Shown here: positions 26,974-36,211 of the stretch, in pieces
How positions within the stretch are numbered: position 1 is the first letter of the stretch
Layout of the letters: each line of letters begins with the position of its first letter
From: an uncultured Alphaproteobacteria bacterium
Lineage (GTDB): Bacteria > Pseudomonadota > Alphaproteobacteria > RF32 > CAG-239
Length of the DNA stretch: 59,980 bases
NCBI GenBank assembly: GCA_944391495.1
Contig: CALXTU010000001.1
Location: 1 to 59,980, forward strand
Direction: 5' to 3'
The notes under the pieces: generated by a model
What the model was told of the DNA's origin: nothing
The model's database searches: none
Seen by the model: the letters and a program-made list of their open reading frames with translations, nothing else
Position numbers and translations under genes: made by a program

Positions 26974-28572
26974 TTACTGCGTCCTTACCACGCTGCAAAA
27001 TACGCCGTTGCGGCCGAGTTCTCCGCATATTCGGTCACCGGCCTCAAGGTTTTTAACCGGCCCTACGCGCAGATGGAACAACTCTTTGCCCTGTCCGTCG
27101 GCAGGTGCATCTACCGAGAAGAACGGTGTCATTCCGCCCAATTCGTCACTGTATTTTGATGACAGTTTGCCCCATAACTCTTCCAAATTGGCCACATCAC
27201 CGTCGGCTCCAAGTTCAATGGATATATTGGAGGAATCGGTATCACGGAATCCCGCTCCGTAGGCCGCGTAACCCGGTATCGCCGCCCCAGAGGACATTCC
27301 TCGTCCGGAATTACTGATACGCTGCATCTTTGAATAATCAAAGCTGTCGGCAATATTTCCACCGGCGCCGAAGCTACCGCCGGCCTTGGCATATTCGGGA
27401 ACAATAATCTGACTCTGGCCGACCTGAATATCAAACTGGCCCGGCATGGCAGCCGCACCTCGGTTACCTGACGGCATCACGGCTCCGCTCATTGAACCGG
27501 ATACGGGCTGCTGTTCCGGTATCTCAGGGCCGACCTCCCAGGAAGGCGGCAGATAATCGCGGGAATCAATGGCAAATTCCAGTCCGCTCTCATCGGAACG
27601 GCGCATTTTGATACAAATAATTCTTTTGCCGTTGCGCAAGACCATATCGCCGACACCTTCAACGATAATCAACCGATTGTCCGGACCTTTGGTTCTGAAA
27701 CCGACGGGGACTTCAACTCTTTCCACAATCATACTGACCACCGGTCGCTGTGTCATATTCAGAGCTTTTTTACCCAAATCAATGTAGGTGAAAATATTAT
27801 CGCGCCAGACTCTTTCCGGAGCAATGACAACATCATCGGGATTGGGGACATAGACTTCCAGATCAAACTTAAATTCACTCGGATCAACCGGAATAGACTT
27901 CAACCAATCAGATTTCTGAAACCGCCGTGTATAAGTCGATGCCGCCGATTTGCCGCCCGATGTTCCTGTAAGACTGCCGCCGGCAAAAGCCGTACCGCCG
28001 GATACACCTTCGGGCAGATAATCATTCACGACATCAATATCAATAATCGCGTTGGTCAAACGTTCGGTATTAACAGCTTCGGATTTGACATAAAAGACAT
28101 AGCGGTTACCGGAACGTCCGAAAACAATGATATTGGTATCCACGCCGATATTAGCACCCCGCTTTGGATATAAAAGCAATGTGCTCGGACCGGCTATCTG
28201 GCCGTCAAAAGTAGCGCTGTCGCCGATAAAGATATCTTCAATCAACTCCCATTCGGGGAAATTGACCATGGTAATCATTCCTTCACGAACCCGAATCGGC
28301 AAAACCAGATCCGGCGTCCAATAATATTTTGAATAAGCCGGTTTACTTTGTCCTTCGCCCAAATTTTGCAAAGGATCAAGCCAGGCGGCCTGCGTCATTC
28401 CCAATGAATTAAACCCTGCATATCCGAGGTTCATCGGCGTGTAGTTTCCCTGAGCCTGTTCAGCACTCGCATCCATCATCTGCTGATCGACCTGAGCTTT
28501 TGCCGGGAGCCCGCCCAACAACAAAGCCGCCATAATTCCGCCCAAAATTTTTATTTTTGTCATATTTTTCAC
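26974..28572 (-). CDS. virB9: VirB9-type core protein with C-terminal SPOR domain
   Basis: 532 residues. The start is GTG at 28572, ten bases after a GGAG; an ATG at 28563 is an alternative. A signal peptide is followed by an N-terminal beta domain (about 90-180: LPIRVREGMITMVNFPEWEL ... VFGRSGNRYVFYVKSE). The VirB9 C-terminal signature follows (about 265-340: VWRDNIFTYIDL, then GDMVLRNGKRIICIK). After a linker, the last ~80 residues (FHLRVGPVKNLEAGDRICGE...GVFCSVVRTQ) read as a SPOR domain, which in known proteins binds glycan strands lacking stem peptides. VirB9 with VirB7 and VirB10 forms the outer-membrane core. A SPOR tail is not standard for the family. Confidence 0.85.
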   Translation of the reverse strand: MKNMTKIKILGGIMAALLLGGLPAKAQVDQQMMDASAEQAQGNYTPMNLGYAGFNSLGMTQAAWLDPLQNLGEGQSKPAYSKYYWTPDLVLPIRVREGMITMVNFPEWELIEDIFIGDSATFDGQIAGPSTLLLYPKRGANIGVDTNIIVFGRSGNRYVFYVKSEAVNTERLTNAIIDIDVVNDYLPEGVSGGTAFAGGSLTGTSGGKSAASTYTRRFQKSDWLKSIPVDPSEFKFDLEVYVPNPDDVVIAPERVWRDNIFTYIDLGKKALNMTQRPVVSMIVERVEVPVGFRTKGPDNRLIIVEGVGDMVLRNGKRIICIKMRRSDESGLEFAIDSRDYLPPSWEVGPEIPEQQPVSGSMSGAVMPSGNRGAAAMPGQFDIQVGQSQIIVPEYAKAGGSFGAGGNIADSFDYSKMQRISNSGRGMSSGAAIPGYAAYGAGFRDTDSSNISIELGADGDVANLEELWGKLSSKYSDELGGMTPFFSVDAPADGQGKELFHLRVGPVKNLEAGDRICGELGRNGVFCSVVRTQ

Positions 28573-28579
28573 GTTACAA

Positions 28580-29317
28580 CTACTCCACTCTGTTGCGGCT
28601 CAGTGCATACCGATAAACCGTAAAGCCGACCGGATTTTTAAGTCTGTCACCGTATTTTACGGTTTTCCGCCGATACCCGACATTCAGCGAAGCCGTCCAA
28701 TAGCCGATTTCCGGCTGGGCGGAATCCGGATACATATCCCGGGTTTCGTACTCAACCTGCCAGACGCCGTCCGTCAACTCGTTAACCGATAAAATTTTGA
28801 CGTTACGTTCCATGCCGTTATTTTTGATGATACTGATCGCTCTCTTGGCAACATTATCCAAGAAATCCTGATAAACCCTATTATCAGACATTTCCTGAAC
28901 AGGTCCGCCCGGCATCCAACGAGCCTCGGCCTCGGCAACATCGCTGCTGAAAGAACTGCGCAACAGCACGTATTCCCGCACAAACACTTCCGTAATAGCC
29001 TTACGGTTGCGAAGCTCAGTCGTTATCGGCTGAATATTATAAACCTGTTCCGAACGGTTTTGGAAAGTTAACAAAAACGGCTCGACACGGTATAAAGGAA
29101 CAACTTGCAGAATAGCCAAAATCAGGACGATGTTGCAGCATAAGCTGAATGCCGTAATAACAGCAAACGCGCGCGCCGTCCACAAATAGCGTTTTTCCGC
29201 AATGTTGGCAACGAAGATATCTTCCTGCCCGCTTTTTCCCGCAGGCTTACGCCTGACGGGGCGGCGCCCTTCCAAAAGCCTTGATTGCGGTCTGGCCTGT
29301 CCGATTTCCTCTACCAT
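28580..29317 (-). CDS. virB8: VirB8-type T4SS protein (second copy)
   Basis: 245 residues: a basic cytoplasmic N terminus, one membrane span (about 48-72), then a periplasmic domain with family phrases VEPFLLTF, FVREYVLLRSSF, MSDNRVYQDFL, VWQVEYET and the ending NPVGFTVYRYALSRNRVE. VirB8 is an essential assembly factor that contacts VirB9 and VirB10. It precedes virB9 by 7 bases and follows the small lipoprotein by 18. It differs clearly from the other copy at 29628, so the two may form a hetero-oligomer. Confidence 0.9.
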   Translation of the reverse strand: MVEEIGQARPQSRLLEGRRPVRRKPAGKSGQEDIFVANIAEKRYLWTARAFAVITAFSLCCNIVLILAILQVVPLYRVEPFLLTFQNRSEQVYNIQPITTELRNRKAITEVFVREYVLLRSSFSSDVAEAEARWMPGGPVQEMSDNRVYQDFLDNVAKRAISIIKNNGMERNVKILSVNELTDGVWQVEYETRDMYPDSAQPEIGYWTASLNVGYRRKTVKYGDRLKNPVGFTVYRYALSRNRVE

Positions 29318-29335
29318 ATCAGCCTTTCTTTAAGT

Positions 29336-29524
29336 TTATATTGTCGCCACAAACCAATCCGGCAAAGTTTTCGGCAGCTCAATTTCCATACAGGCGCAGG
29401 GCGACAGTTTCAATTCATCGCTACCGGTACCGATACCGACCGGCTCCGGCTCATAATACGAACCGTAGCAGCCGGATAAGACAACCAACATAAACAATAT
29501 CAGCAATTTAAATTGTATTTTCAT
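29336..29524 (-). CDS. Small VirB7-like lipoprotein
   Basis: 62 residues with a clear lipoprotein signal (VVLSGC, acylated Cys at 19) and a short mature part with a second Cys pair (CACME). AAAGGAGG precedes the ATG. Length, lipobox and position between two virB8 genes fit VirB7, the small lipoprotein that anchors VirB9 to the outer membrane. VirB7 sequences are too short and divergent for recognition by sequence alone, so the name rests on context. Confidence 0.7.
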   Translation of the reverse strand: MKIQFKLLILFMLVVLSGCYGSYYEPEPVGIGTGSDELKLSPCACMEIELPKTLPDWFVATI

Positions 29525-29572
29525 GAAAACAACCCTCCTTTGCGGGTTTTGTGCAGTACTACAGATATTATG

Positions 29573-29620
29573 AAAGTATACTGTTTTATTTTAAATGTCT
29601 AACGGCTTAGGTATACTTAT
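29573..29620. repeat. Inverted repeat in the gap between virB8 copy 1 and the VirB7-like gene
   Basis: AAGTATAC and GTATACTT (plus strand) stand about 30 bases apart in an otherwise AT-rich 103-base gap, the longest gap inside this operon. It may be a regulator site or the base of a long RNA stem that adjusts downstream expression. No convincing promoter or terminator was found here. Confidence 0.35.
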
Positions 29621-29627
29621 CAACAAA

Positions 29628-30383
29628 TTAGAATATTTCGACTTCGGTCTGCGAATAGCGGGTAACCGTAAAGCCTAAGGGGTTAATCAGACGGGAAACG
29701 ACAAAAGAACGCTCCGGAATGAAATATGCCGTGACAGAAGCCGTCCAATATCGCACACGCAACGTTGTTTCCTGTTGCGCCTGCGTCTGTCCTTGTTCAT
29801 TGTACAAATCATAGGTTTTAAAATCGACTTTCCAAACCGATGACCGGCTGCCGCCCTGACGGGTTACCGAAATAATTTCCACTTCCCGCACCAGAACTTG
29901 CTTAAAAATGGTTTCCCATATTGTTTTGGTGGCATTACCGAATTCATTATAGACATCCGGCGCCGACAAATAATTCAACATTCCGCCGGACATCCAGCGG
30001 GTGCGCATTTCGACCGGATCATTGATGATGGTATTGCGGATAATAACATATTGCCGGATAAACATTTCCAAGAGTTTGTCTTTTGAAGCCATATCCGGAG
30101 AAATGGCCTCGTTACGCACAATGTTTTCCGATTCACTCTGATTTATAAGCAAAAACGGTTCTACCGTCACCAGAGGGGCCAAACGAAACAACGATAAAGA
30201 CGCCAAAACCATAAAGCCCATTGACACAACCGCCGTCAAGATGAAAAAACGCGACACCCACAAATAATAGGTCTGGCGCAAAGAGCTGTGTTCTTCTTCA
30301 AGCTGCTCAAGATACTGCGGCTCTTTGGAGTTTCCTTCCAAAGCCAGCTTTTGCGTACCGCCCGAAATTTGTTTTGCATCCAT
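29628..30383 (-). CDS. virB8: VirB8-type T4SS protein (first copy)
   Basis: 251 residues from the ATG at 30383, which has a GGGAA site; an earlier ATG at 30416 overlaps the preceding gene. Order: ~50 cytoplasmic residues, a membrane span (about 53-75), then the VirB8 periplasmic domain with VEPFLLINQSESE, FIRQYVIIRNTI, SAPDVYNEFG, VWKVDFKTYD and INPLGFTVTRYSQTEVEIF. Same role as the second copy. Duplicated virB8 genes around virB7 are also a feature of the Rickettsiales T4SS (family knowledge). Confidence 0.9.
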   Translation of the reverse strand: MDAKQISGGTQKLALEGNSKEPQYLEQLEEEHSSLRQTYYLWVSRFFILTAVVSMGFMVLASLSLFRLAPLVTVEPFLLINQSESENIVRNEAISPDMASKDKLLEMFIRQYVIIRNTIINDPVEMRTRWMSGGMLNYLSAPDVYNEFGNATKTIWETIFKQVLVREVEIISVTRQGGSRSSVWKVDFKTYDLYNEQGQTQAQQETTLRVRYWTASVTAYFIPERSFVVSRLINPLGFTVTRYSQTEVEIF

Positions 30384-30400
30384 TATTTTTTCCCGAGTTG

Positions 30401-33400
30401 TCAATAGTTCGCACAATACGGTTCCATAATGTCATTATAATCCTGAGCCTGGTCATTTAAACTGTTTTTATACTTATCTACAAGCTCGGTATCAGCTTCA
30501 GCCTTTTTAAGTTCGGCATCAAGGTCATTGCTGTCGGCGGTTGTTACGGAAATTTTCAATACCGCATTTTTATCTTTTCGCATCAACGCAATCAACTTAT
30601 CAAATATGTCGGCTTTTTCTTCAACCGGTTCGTTGTCGTTCCGGTCGACTTCGGCCAATCCGCTTTCGGCAGCCGAAAGTTTTTGTTCTTTAATATCGTT
30701 GAGCTTATCCGTCGCCAGCTTATAATCACTGTCGTTGCTCAAATCAAAACTGTCTGACGGCTCAAAGCCATAGGAACGGAGCTGTTCTTTCAACGTATCC
30801 ATCTGCTCGTTGTATTTTTGCTCATATTCCTCCAAATTTTCTCTTTGAAGCTTCTCGTTCTCAACATGACCGAGGAAATCACCGATTTGGTTATGAGAAA
30901 AGGAAGCATACTGAGCGGCGGCAAACTTATTCTTTTCACTATCGCTCAACTCTTCACCATCGCTGTCTTTAAGCATCGTATTATAAGCATCTGCGACCCA
31001 GGAGTTAAAGAAAAGCGTATTGTTTTTTTCGGCACGCAGGAACATTCCGAGTTCGCTGGAATTGTCATTATCTACCGGCGGGACAAAGGCCTTGTAGTCA
31101 TTTTCGGGGAACAAATCGTTCAGAATTTCTTCTCTTTCGTCTTCGCTCAGGGTTGTCAGCTTAAAATTAACGGCAACATCTTGCATTTTGTGATACGGGC
31201 GGCCGTTTTTCATTTCCATCAGATAGCAATTCGGTAAAGATGACTCATCTACCTTCTCGTCTTCCCGGCGGACAAAATTACCGGAACCGTCAACATCGAC
31301 AATAATTGAGGAACCTTTGACAACACACGGCATAAATCCGCCGCGGTAAAACCGATACCGGCTGTTTCCGGACGTCAGGGCCTCTGCCAAATCAAACTGA
31401 CTTTCAATAAAGGCATTTTCCTGCAGCATATATTTCCAAATCAACGGAACTTCTCCGCCATAATTCAAAAACTCGGCAGCCGTCAACGCCGTATTATTTT
31501 CTTTCTCGGAAACATACGGTTTGATATTGGCAAAATCCGTTGCATCAAAATGAAACACCTCCCGTACCGGCGGCAAATTAAAATCAGGAATAGCAAACGG
31601 CGCCTTCATATCGCGCTCTTTCGGAACGGCGCCGATAAAAAAGCCTTCGGTTTCGGAAGAGGTATCAATATCAAGCAGTTTGGCATAAACGGCTATATCG
31701 TTGACGTTTATTATGCCGGCAGCATTATAAACCAACGTCAGCGCACGAATCGCATCAATCATCTGCTCATGAATTTGTGCCACCCGGGCGTGCGACGACG
31801 GTTTATACAGACTGTCTCCCATTGCCAGTATTCGGCGGTAATGCATATCAACAATGGCATCGACCTGAGCATAAAGATTGTTCAGCGAGGTTCGCGCGGC
31901 GGCATTTGCTCTGTTGACCAATACGTCTACCGTCAGGGTTGATTCCTCCGGAATGAGGGGTTTTAAAACTTCGCGCAGATTTTTTTCGACATCGGATGCA
32001 TATTGTGACGAATTTTTCTGCAAGGTCACGGTCAACGTGTTTTGAATCGCGGCCAACGCCTGCGCTCCCTGTTGACGCACATCTCCGACGGTACTTTGCG
32101 CCTGCTGTCTGGCCTGGGCTATTTTGTCGTCCAGCGCGGCCAGTTCGTCCGTATAGGCATCCAGTTTCTGTTGATTACTTTCCGCCTCTTGTTCCAAAGA
32201 AGTTATTTTATCTTCATCAACACCAACGGCCGTAGCCGAAGTTATGGCGGCAGACAGATTATCGGCACCGATAATCTTGGCGGATATCGGTGTTGAGGCT
32301 GCAACCGTCGTACTTCCTACCGCCGGGAAAACAACTTTAGCATTAATCTTTTCGTCCACCTCCTGCGCGGCCGAATCTTCGGCAACCGACCGCATATCCG
32401 CAATGGTATTGCGATTGCCGCTGACAATATCGTTGACGGCATCCATTTTGGCAATCAGCTCTTCACGCTGCTTTTGCAAAGACTGCAGCTGAGCCTGTGT
32501 CTGTGAATCATACTGAGCCAGTGACGCGGCCGCCGCATCCGATGATGCTTTGGTCACCGCTTCTTTAACCTGTTTTTGATAATTGGTTTCGGTTATATCA
32601 ACGTCTTGTCCGCGCAGTTTGGCAATAATCAACGCCAGAACATCATCTTTGGTATAGCTTTTAAGATATGATTTGACATTCTCATATTTCCGGCGCAGAT
32701 ATTGCGTATAAAAATTTCTGGTATCGTTCCAAATAAAGCTCCGACCGCTCGGTGTGCCCCATTCGTCGGCATTGCTGCCGAGCATCTTGGCCGCTTCGGC
32801 GCCTATCTGCCAGGCAATCAGCGAAGACCGGCGGTTTTCTTCCTGAGATTCTTCTTGTTTGCTGGCGTTTATGGTTATTCCCGTATTTTGCGATTGTGCT
32901 TCGGCTTTTTTCATATCCGGATCATCTGCCAGATCCGTCTGGGCCTCTGCATTAAGTGAAGGCTGAGCTATATCCTCCGCGCCGACGACAGATGTTTCGG
33001 CAGCCTTGGCGGTTTCAAAAGCTTCTACGGCCCAGCCCGAAATGCCCTTGCGCAAATCATGACGATTTACATTATCTCCCAGGGGAACACCCGACCAGGT
33101 TTTAACCGGCGTACTGAAATATCTGCCGATATAGTTCAGGGAACACTGTTCGGAATCTTTAAGCTTTTGCAGGCTTTTTTGATGATCTTCCCGCATTTCC
33201 GTAATTTGATCGGCCAGCGCTTTATATTCTTTCAGACTTTTAATCATATTATGCGTACTCATGGCCTCATTAACATTCTGCTCAACATCCGTCAGGCTGC
33301 TTAAAGCCTCCAGTTTATCTTCGGCGGCAATTAAAGGATGTTCATTATCGGCCTCGTCCGGAGAAACAAATTCAACCGTCTGACCGATCAACGACATTGC

Positions 33401-34318
33401 CTCGCTTGTGCTGCCGGAAACCTCTGCCTCAAGATTAGACAACGACGTTGTCGCGGTTTTATAGGTTACCTGAGCAAAGGCCAGCTGCTCGGAACTATGC
33501 AGTGAACCCGCCCCTGCCGGCAAACCGAAGACCGCGGCCGTTTCTTTGGCTGTGTCGTCAGCGGTTTCCTCCGCCGAAGAATCGTCGGCGGACGTTTCCA
33601 GTGCCGGCGTTATCGTCATCATGGCTTCAAGAGCCTTTAAACGTGCCTTAAGCGCGGCAACATTTTCCCACAGGCGGACAACACTGTCAAATGTCTCCAG
33701 CGTTTTGCCGTAGGTAAACAATACCTCATTATTACCGCCTTCATCAGAACTCGGCGTTCCGCAAACCGATCCGTCGCCGTCGGCGCAGGCAACTGCTTTT
33801 TCTATTGAAACGCTGATATCATTATCCAACTTGTCTTGCAGCTCGACCACCGCCTGATGAATTGAATAAACACTTTCCAGATAAAATTTTTCCCGAGTTT
33901 GAGCCGCTGCCAAAACATCTTTATTTTTTTGCGATTTGTAAGTCAAAAACAGCCGTTTCATTTTTTTGGAAATTTTTTTAACTTTCACATTGTTAATCGG
34001 CGTTCCGCAAAAAGTTTCCGAGCCTTGTCCGGAAGCGCCCTCAATGCTGATAATTGAGCCATTTTTGATGTTTTCGTAAGTTGACATAACGGCAGACTGC
34101 AGGTTGGTGATATCGGATTTGGCCTGCAAAATAATCTGCTTGGATTGATTGACCGAACTTTGCAGATTGCCGGCGACCTGCGATACCTCCTCGGGAATGT
34201 CAAGTGCTATTGACGTCGGCAGCGCATGATAAATGAGATCAAACGGTGTTTGAGCCGATGCCGGACGCACACTGCCGGAGAAAACAATTGCCAAAAACAA
34301 AGCTATCAGACGTTTCAT
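30401..34318 (-). CDS. Large secreted coiled-coil protein of the T4SS operon
   Basis: 1305 residues with a signal peptide (cleavage near ASAQ, ~23). Mostly helical, Ala/Glu/Gln/Lys-rich, with long heptad-like stretches (about 220-480 and 640-840). A more globular region occupies ~840-1130, then another helical part and a C-terminal ending EPYCANY. Scattered Cys pairs occur in the N-terminal third. No known domain recognised. It lies 10 bases after the preceding secreted helical gene and 17 before virB8. Its periplasmic location and place in the operon suggest a structural role, possibly taking the place of VirB5 or forming part of a surface appendage (inference). Confidence 0.7.
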   Translation of the reverse strand: MKRLIALFLAIVFSGSVRPASAQTPFDLIYHALPTSIALDIPEEVSQVAGNLQSSVNQSKQIILQAKSDITNLQSAVMSTYENIKNGSIISIEGASGQGSETFCGTPINNVKVKKISKKMKRLFLTYKSQKNKDVLAAAQTREKFYLESVYSIHQAVVELQDKLDNDISVSIEKAVACADGDGSVCGTPSSDEGGNNEVLFTYGKTLETFDSVVRLWENVAALKARLKALEAMMTITPALETSADDSSAEETADDTAKETAAVFGLPAGAGSLHSSEQLAFAQVTYKTATTSLSNLEAEVSGSTSEAMSLIGQTVEFVSPDEADNEHPLIAAEDKLEALSSLTDVEQNVNEAMSTHNMIKSLKEYKALADQITEMREDHQKSLQKLKDSEQCSLNYIGRYFSTPVKTWSGVPLGDNVNRHDLRKGISGWAVEAFETAKAAETSVVGAEDIAQPSLNAEAQTDLADDPDMKKAEAQSQNTGITINASKQEESQEENRRSSLIAWQIGAEAAKMLGSNADEWGTPSGRSFIWNDTRNFYTQYLRRKYENVKSYLKSYTKDDVLALIIAKLRGQDVDITETNYQKQVKEAVTKASSDAAAASLAQYDSQTQAQLQSLQKQREELIAKMDAVNDIVSGNRNTIADMRSVAEDSAAQEVDEKINAKVVFPAVGSTTVAASTPISAKIIGADNLSAAITSATAVGVDEDKITSLEQEAESNQQKLDAYTDELAALDDKIAQARQQAQSTVGDVRQQGAQALAAIQNTLTVTLQKNSSQYASDVEKNLREVLKPLIPEESTLTVDVLVNRANAAARTSLNNLYAQVDAIVDMHYRRILAMGDSLYKPSSHARVAQIHEQMIDAIRALTLVYNAAGIINVNDIAVYAKLLDIDTSSETEGFFIGAVPKERDMKAPFAIPDFNLPPVREVFHFDATDFANIKPYVSEKENNTALTAAEFLNYGGEVPLIWKYMLQENAFIESQFDLAEALTSGNSRYRFYRGGFMPCVVKGSSIIVDVDGSGNFVRREDEKVDESSLPNCYLMEMKNGRPYHKMQDVAVNFKLTTLSEDEREEILNDLFPENDYKAFVPPVDNDNSSELGMFLRAEKNNTLFFNSWVADAYNTMLKDSDGEELSDSEKNKFAAAQYASFSHNQIGDFLGHVENEKLQRENLEEYEQKYNEQMDTLKEQLRSYGFEPSDSFDLSNDSDYKLATDKLNDIKEQKLSAAESGLAEVDRNDNEPVEEKADIFDKLIALMRKDKNAVLKISVTTADSNDLDAELKKAEADTELVDKYKNSLNDQAQDYNDIMEPYCANY

Positions 34319-34328
34319 TGCTTTTCTC

Positions 34329-35642
34329 CTAATTTATGCCGACAATGCCAATATTTTTGACGTCTTCTGCAACCGATCCGGCCTCGTTCACGACATCAGA
34401 AGCTTCCGCAACTGTCTCTTTGGCGTCGCTGATAAGACTGCTTCCTTTCTGAACAATGTCAGACAGTCCCAGACCTTCTTTTTGTTCTTCATAGTCGCAA
34501 ATATCAATAACCACTTTCGGTTCGGCCGTCCGCAACGTGCTGGAAGTGATGATCGCCATTGTCTGTGCTTCCAGAATTTTTAACTCCATCCGCAGATAAT
34601 CCCGAAGATATTCCATTTGATTGACAGTGGTTTCAATGGCCGTCTGCACCGTTTCAGATTTACCGTTCATTGTTTCGGACGTTGCGGCAACAGTATCTTG
34701 TTCATCTCTTTTATCGTCAACGGTAGCAATGCTGCTGATAGAAGTTGATGCTGCCGAGAGGATTGTTTCTTGCCGGCGACTGCGGCGTTTTTCTTCTTTG
34801 TTTTTGCGGTCTTTTAAAGAAATGACATCGTCATTCTGAAACGACAGCTCATTTATCGCATCTGCAAGTGCGGTCTGGGGATCGCCGGAATCGCTCGTTT
34901 CCTGAGCACCTGCTATTAATTCTTCCATTTCTTTCGTTAATTGGGCAATCTTTTCGCCCTGGGCATAAACCTGCTCGGCAAAAGTTTCTTCAATAACGGC
35001 GGTTTCCTCTTTAAGTTGCTCTTCCAAACGGGCAACTTCTTCCTCAAAACCGCTTAGACTGCTTTCATTATCCGTTTTAAAGGCTTCTATTTTCGCTTCT
35101 ATCTGCTCTTTTTCCTGCTCCGTAACCGCCGCCTGTAATTCATCCTGGTAAATTGACGCCTGAATCTGAAGATTTTCTTCAGCTTGTTTCATTTTTTCTT
35201 CCAGAGTAGCCCGCTCTAATTCCATATCTGCCTCCAAAGCGGCAATCTGGCTTTCTTTTTGTTTTTGCAGCTGAGCCAAGACCTTGCTTTCGTCGGCTAT
35301 TTGTTTGGAAAGCATGGCTATCTGATATTCTTTGGAACCAACCACCGCATCTTTAACTTTACCATAAGTCTCCATGGCCTGATTATAGGTTTCTTTGGCA
35401 TAATTTATACCATCTTTGGCTGCTTTGATGCCGTCGCCGATAAAGGTGGCGAATTGTGATTCGCTGATTTGCTCCATCGTGGTTTGAAAATTTTCCTGTT
35501 GTTTTTGAACCCAGTCGGCAAATTTGCCGGCGGTTTTGCTGAAATCAAGCTTAAACGGATTCTGCGCGAAAGCCGGACCGCCGCATAACAACAACGCCGT
35601 CAAAACAATCAGAAAACAATTTTTTACCGCCAGATGTTTCAT
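34329..35642 (-). CDS. Secreted coiled-coil protein
   Basis: About 437 residues. The ATG pair at 35645/35642 follows AGGAG; the reading frame opens at 35660, overlapping the preceding stop, so translation is coupled. A signal peptide (GGPAFAQ) is followed by ~300 residues of continuous charged helix (heptad Leu/Ile/Ala, Glu/Gln/Lys-rich). A C-terminal part contains TSSTLRTAEPKVVIDICDYEEQ. The NPFKLDFSKTAGKFADWVQKQQ start and helical body are loosely reminiscent of VirB5-type pilus-tip proteins, but I cannot claim homology. Confidence 0.65.
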   Translation of the reverse strand: MKHLAVKNCFLIVLTALLLCGGPAFAQNPFKLDFSKTAGKFADWVQKQQENFQTTMEQISESQFATFIGDGIKAAKDGINYAKETYNQAMETYGKVKDAVVGSKEYQIAMLSKQIADESKVLAQLQKQKESQIAALEADMELERATLEEKMKQAEENLQIQASIYQDELQAAVTEQEKEQIEAKIEAFKTDNESSLSGFEEEVARLEEQLKEETAVIEETFAEQVYAQGEKIAQLTKEMEELIAGAQETSDSGDPQTALADAINELSFQNDDVISLKDRKNKEEKRRSRRQETILSAASTSISSIATVDDKRDEQDTVAATSETMNGKSETVQTAIETTVNQMEYLRDYLRMELKILEAQTMAIITSSTLRTAEPKVVIDICDYEEQKEGLGLSDIVQKGSSLISDAKETVAEASDVVNEAGSVAEDVKNIGIVGIN

Positions 35643-35656
35643 CATTTTCTCCTGTT

Positions 35657-36211
35657 TCATTTTTTCAGCACTTCACAATCAGTGACATATTGATACCGGC
35701 CGTCCTGCAGCGCCCGAAATTCGGAATAAGTGGTGGGAGCCAGATCTCTGAGTCCTTGCAAAGAATCCAAAACAATAATCCCCGCCTCAAAGGAATTGAT
35801 GATATTCATCCGCCGGGAAATATCGGCCAGGCGACGGGTGATTTCCTGCTCAATAATGGCCTTTTCGTTATCAACATCCGTTGTTGAAGAGCTGCTGTCA
35901 TCTGCATTTTCGTCTTCGGCAGCGATATATGCCGATATTTTAACCGACTGTGCGTATAAATCAGACACATAAGTCGACAGCACATCATAAACATTTTTTT
36001 CTCTTTTTGATGTCTGGCCGACACCGGGTTTGACCATTTTTATCAACAGACAACGATTATAGGCATTATTCTCAATATCACCTTTACCCAGCGGTGTTTC
36101 CCACAAAAGTTCGGGATCGCCTTTAACAACAGATTTGGCTGCATATGCCGGCGAGCAGAAAATACAGACGGATAAAAGAATGATGCATAAAATTTTACCG
36201 TTGCTGAACAT
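35657..36211 (-). CDS. Small secreted protein of the T4SS operon
   Basis: 184 residues with a signal peptide (SPAYAA). The mature part has two Cys (CLLIKM near residue 54 and DCEVLKK at the end), which could form a disulphide, and helical segments. It overlaps the upstream gene by 17 bases and the downstream gene's reading frame by 4. A GAGGAGAG site precedes the start. Family not recognised; the pattern DPELLWETPLGKG...NRCLLIKM partly recalls the secreted 191-residue protein at 37508. Role unknown. Confidence 0.6.
   Translation of the reverse strand: MFSNGKILCIILLSVCIFCSPAYAAKSVVKGDPELLWETPLGKGDIENNAYNRCLLIKMVKPGVGQTSKREKNVYDVLSTYVSDLYAQSVKISAYIAAEDENADDSSSSTTDVDNEKAIIEQEITRRLADISRRMNIINSFEAGIIVLDSLQGLRDLAPTTYSEFRALQDGRYQYVTDCEVLKK

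Noticed and set aside
18957..27787. Many plus-strand open frames opposite the VirB10 and repeat genes
   Set aside because: They lie wholly inside strong minus-strand genes, have low-complexity Pro/Ser/Arg composition and no ribosome sites.
17961..30383. Dot/Icm (type IVB) identity for the virB8-virB11 genes
   Set aside because: The signatures of VirB9 (C-terminal GDMVLRNGKRIICIK) and VirB10/TrbI, and the virB3-virB4 pair, fit a VirB-type system better; only the TcpQ/DotD-like lipoprotein hints at type IVB.
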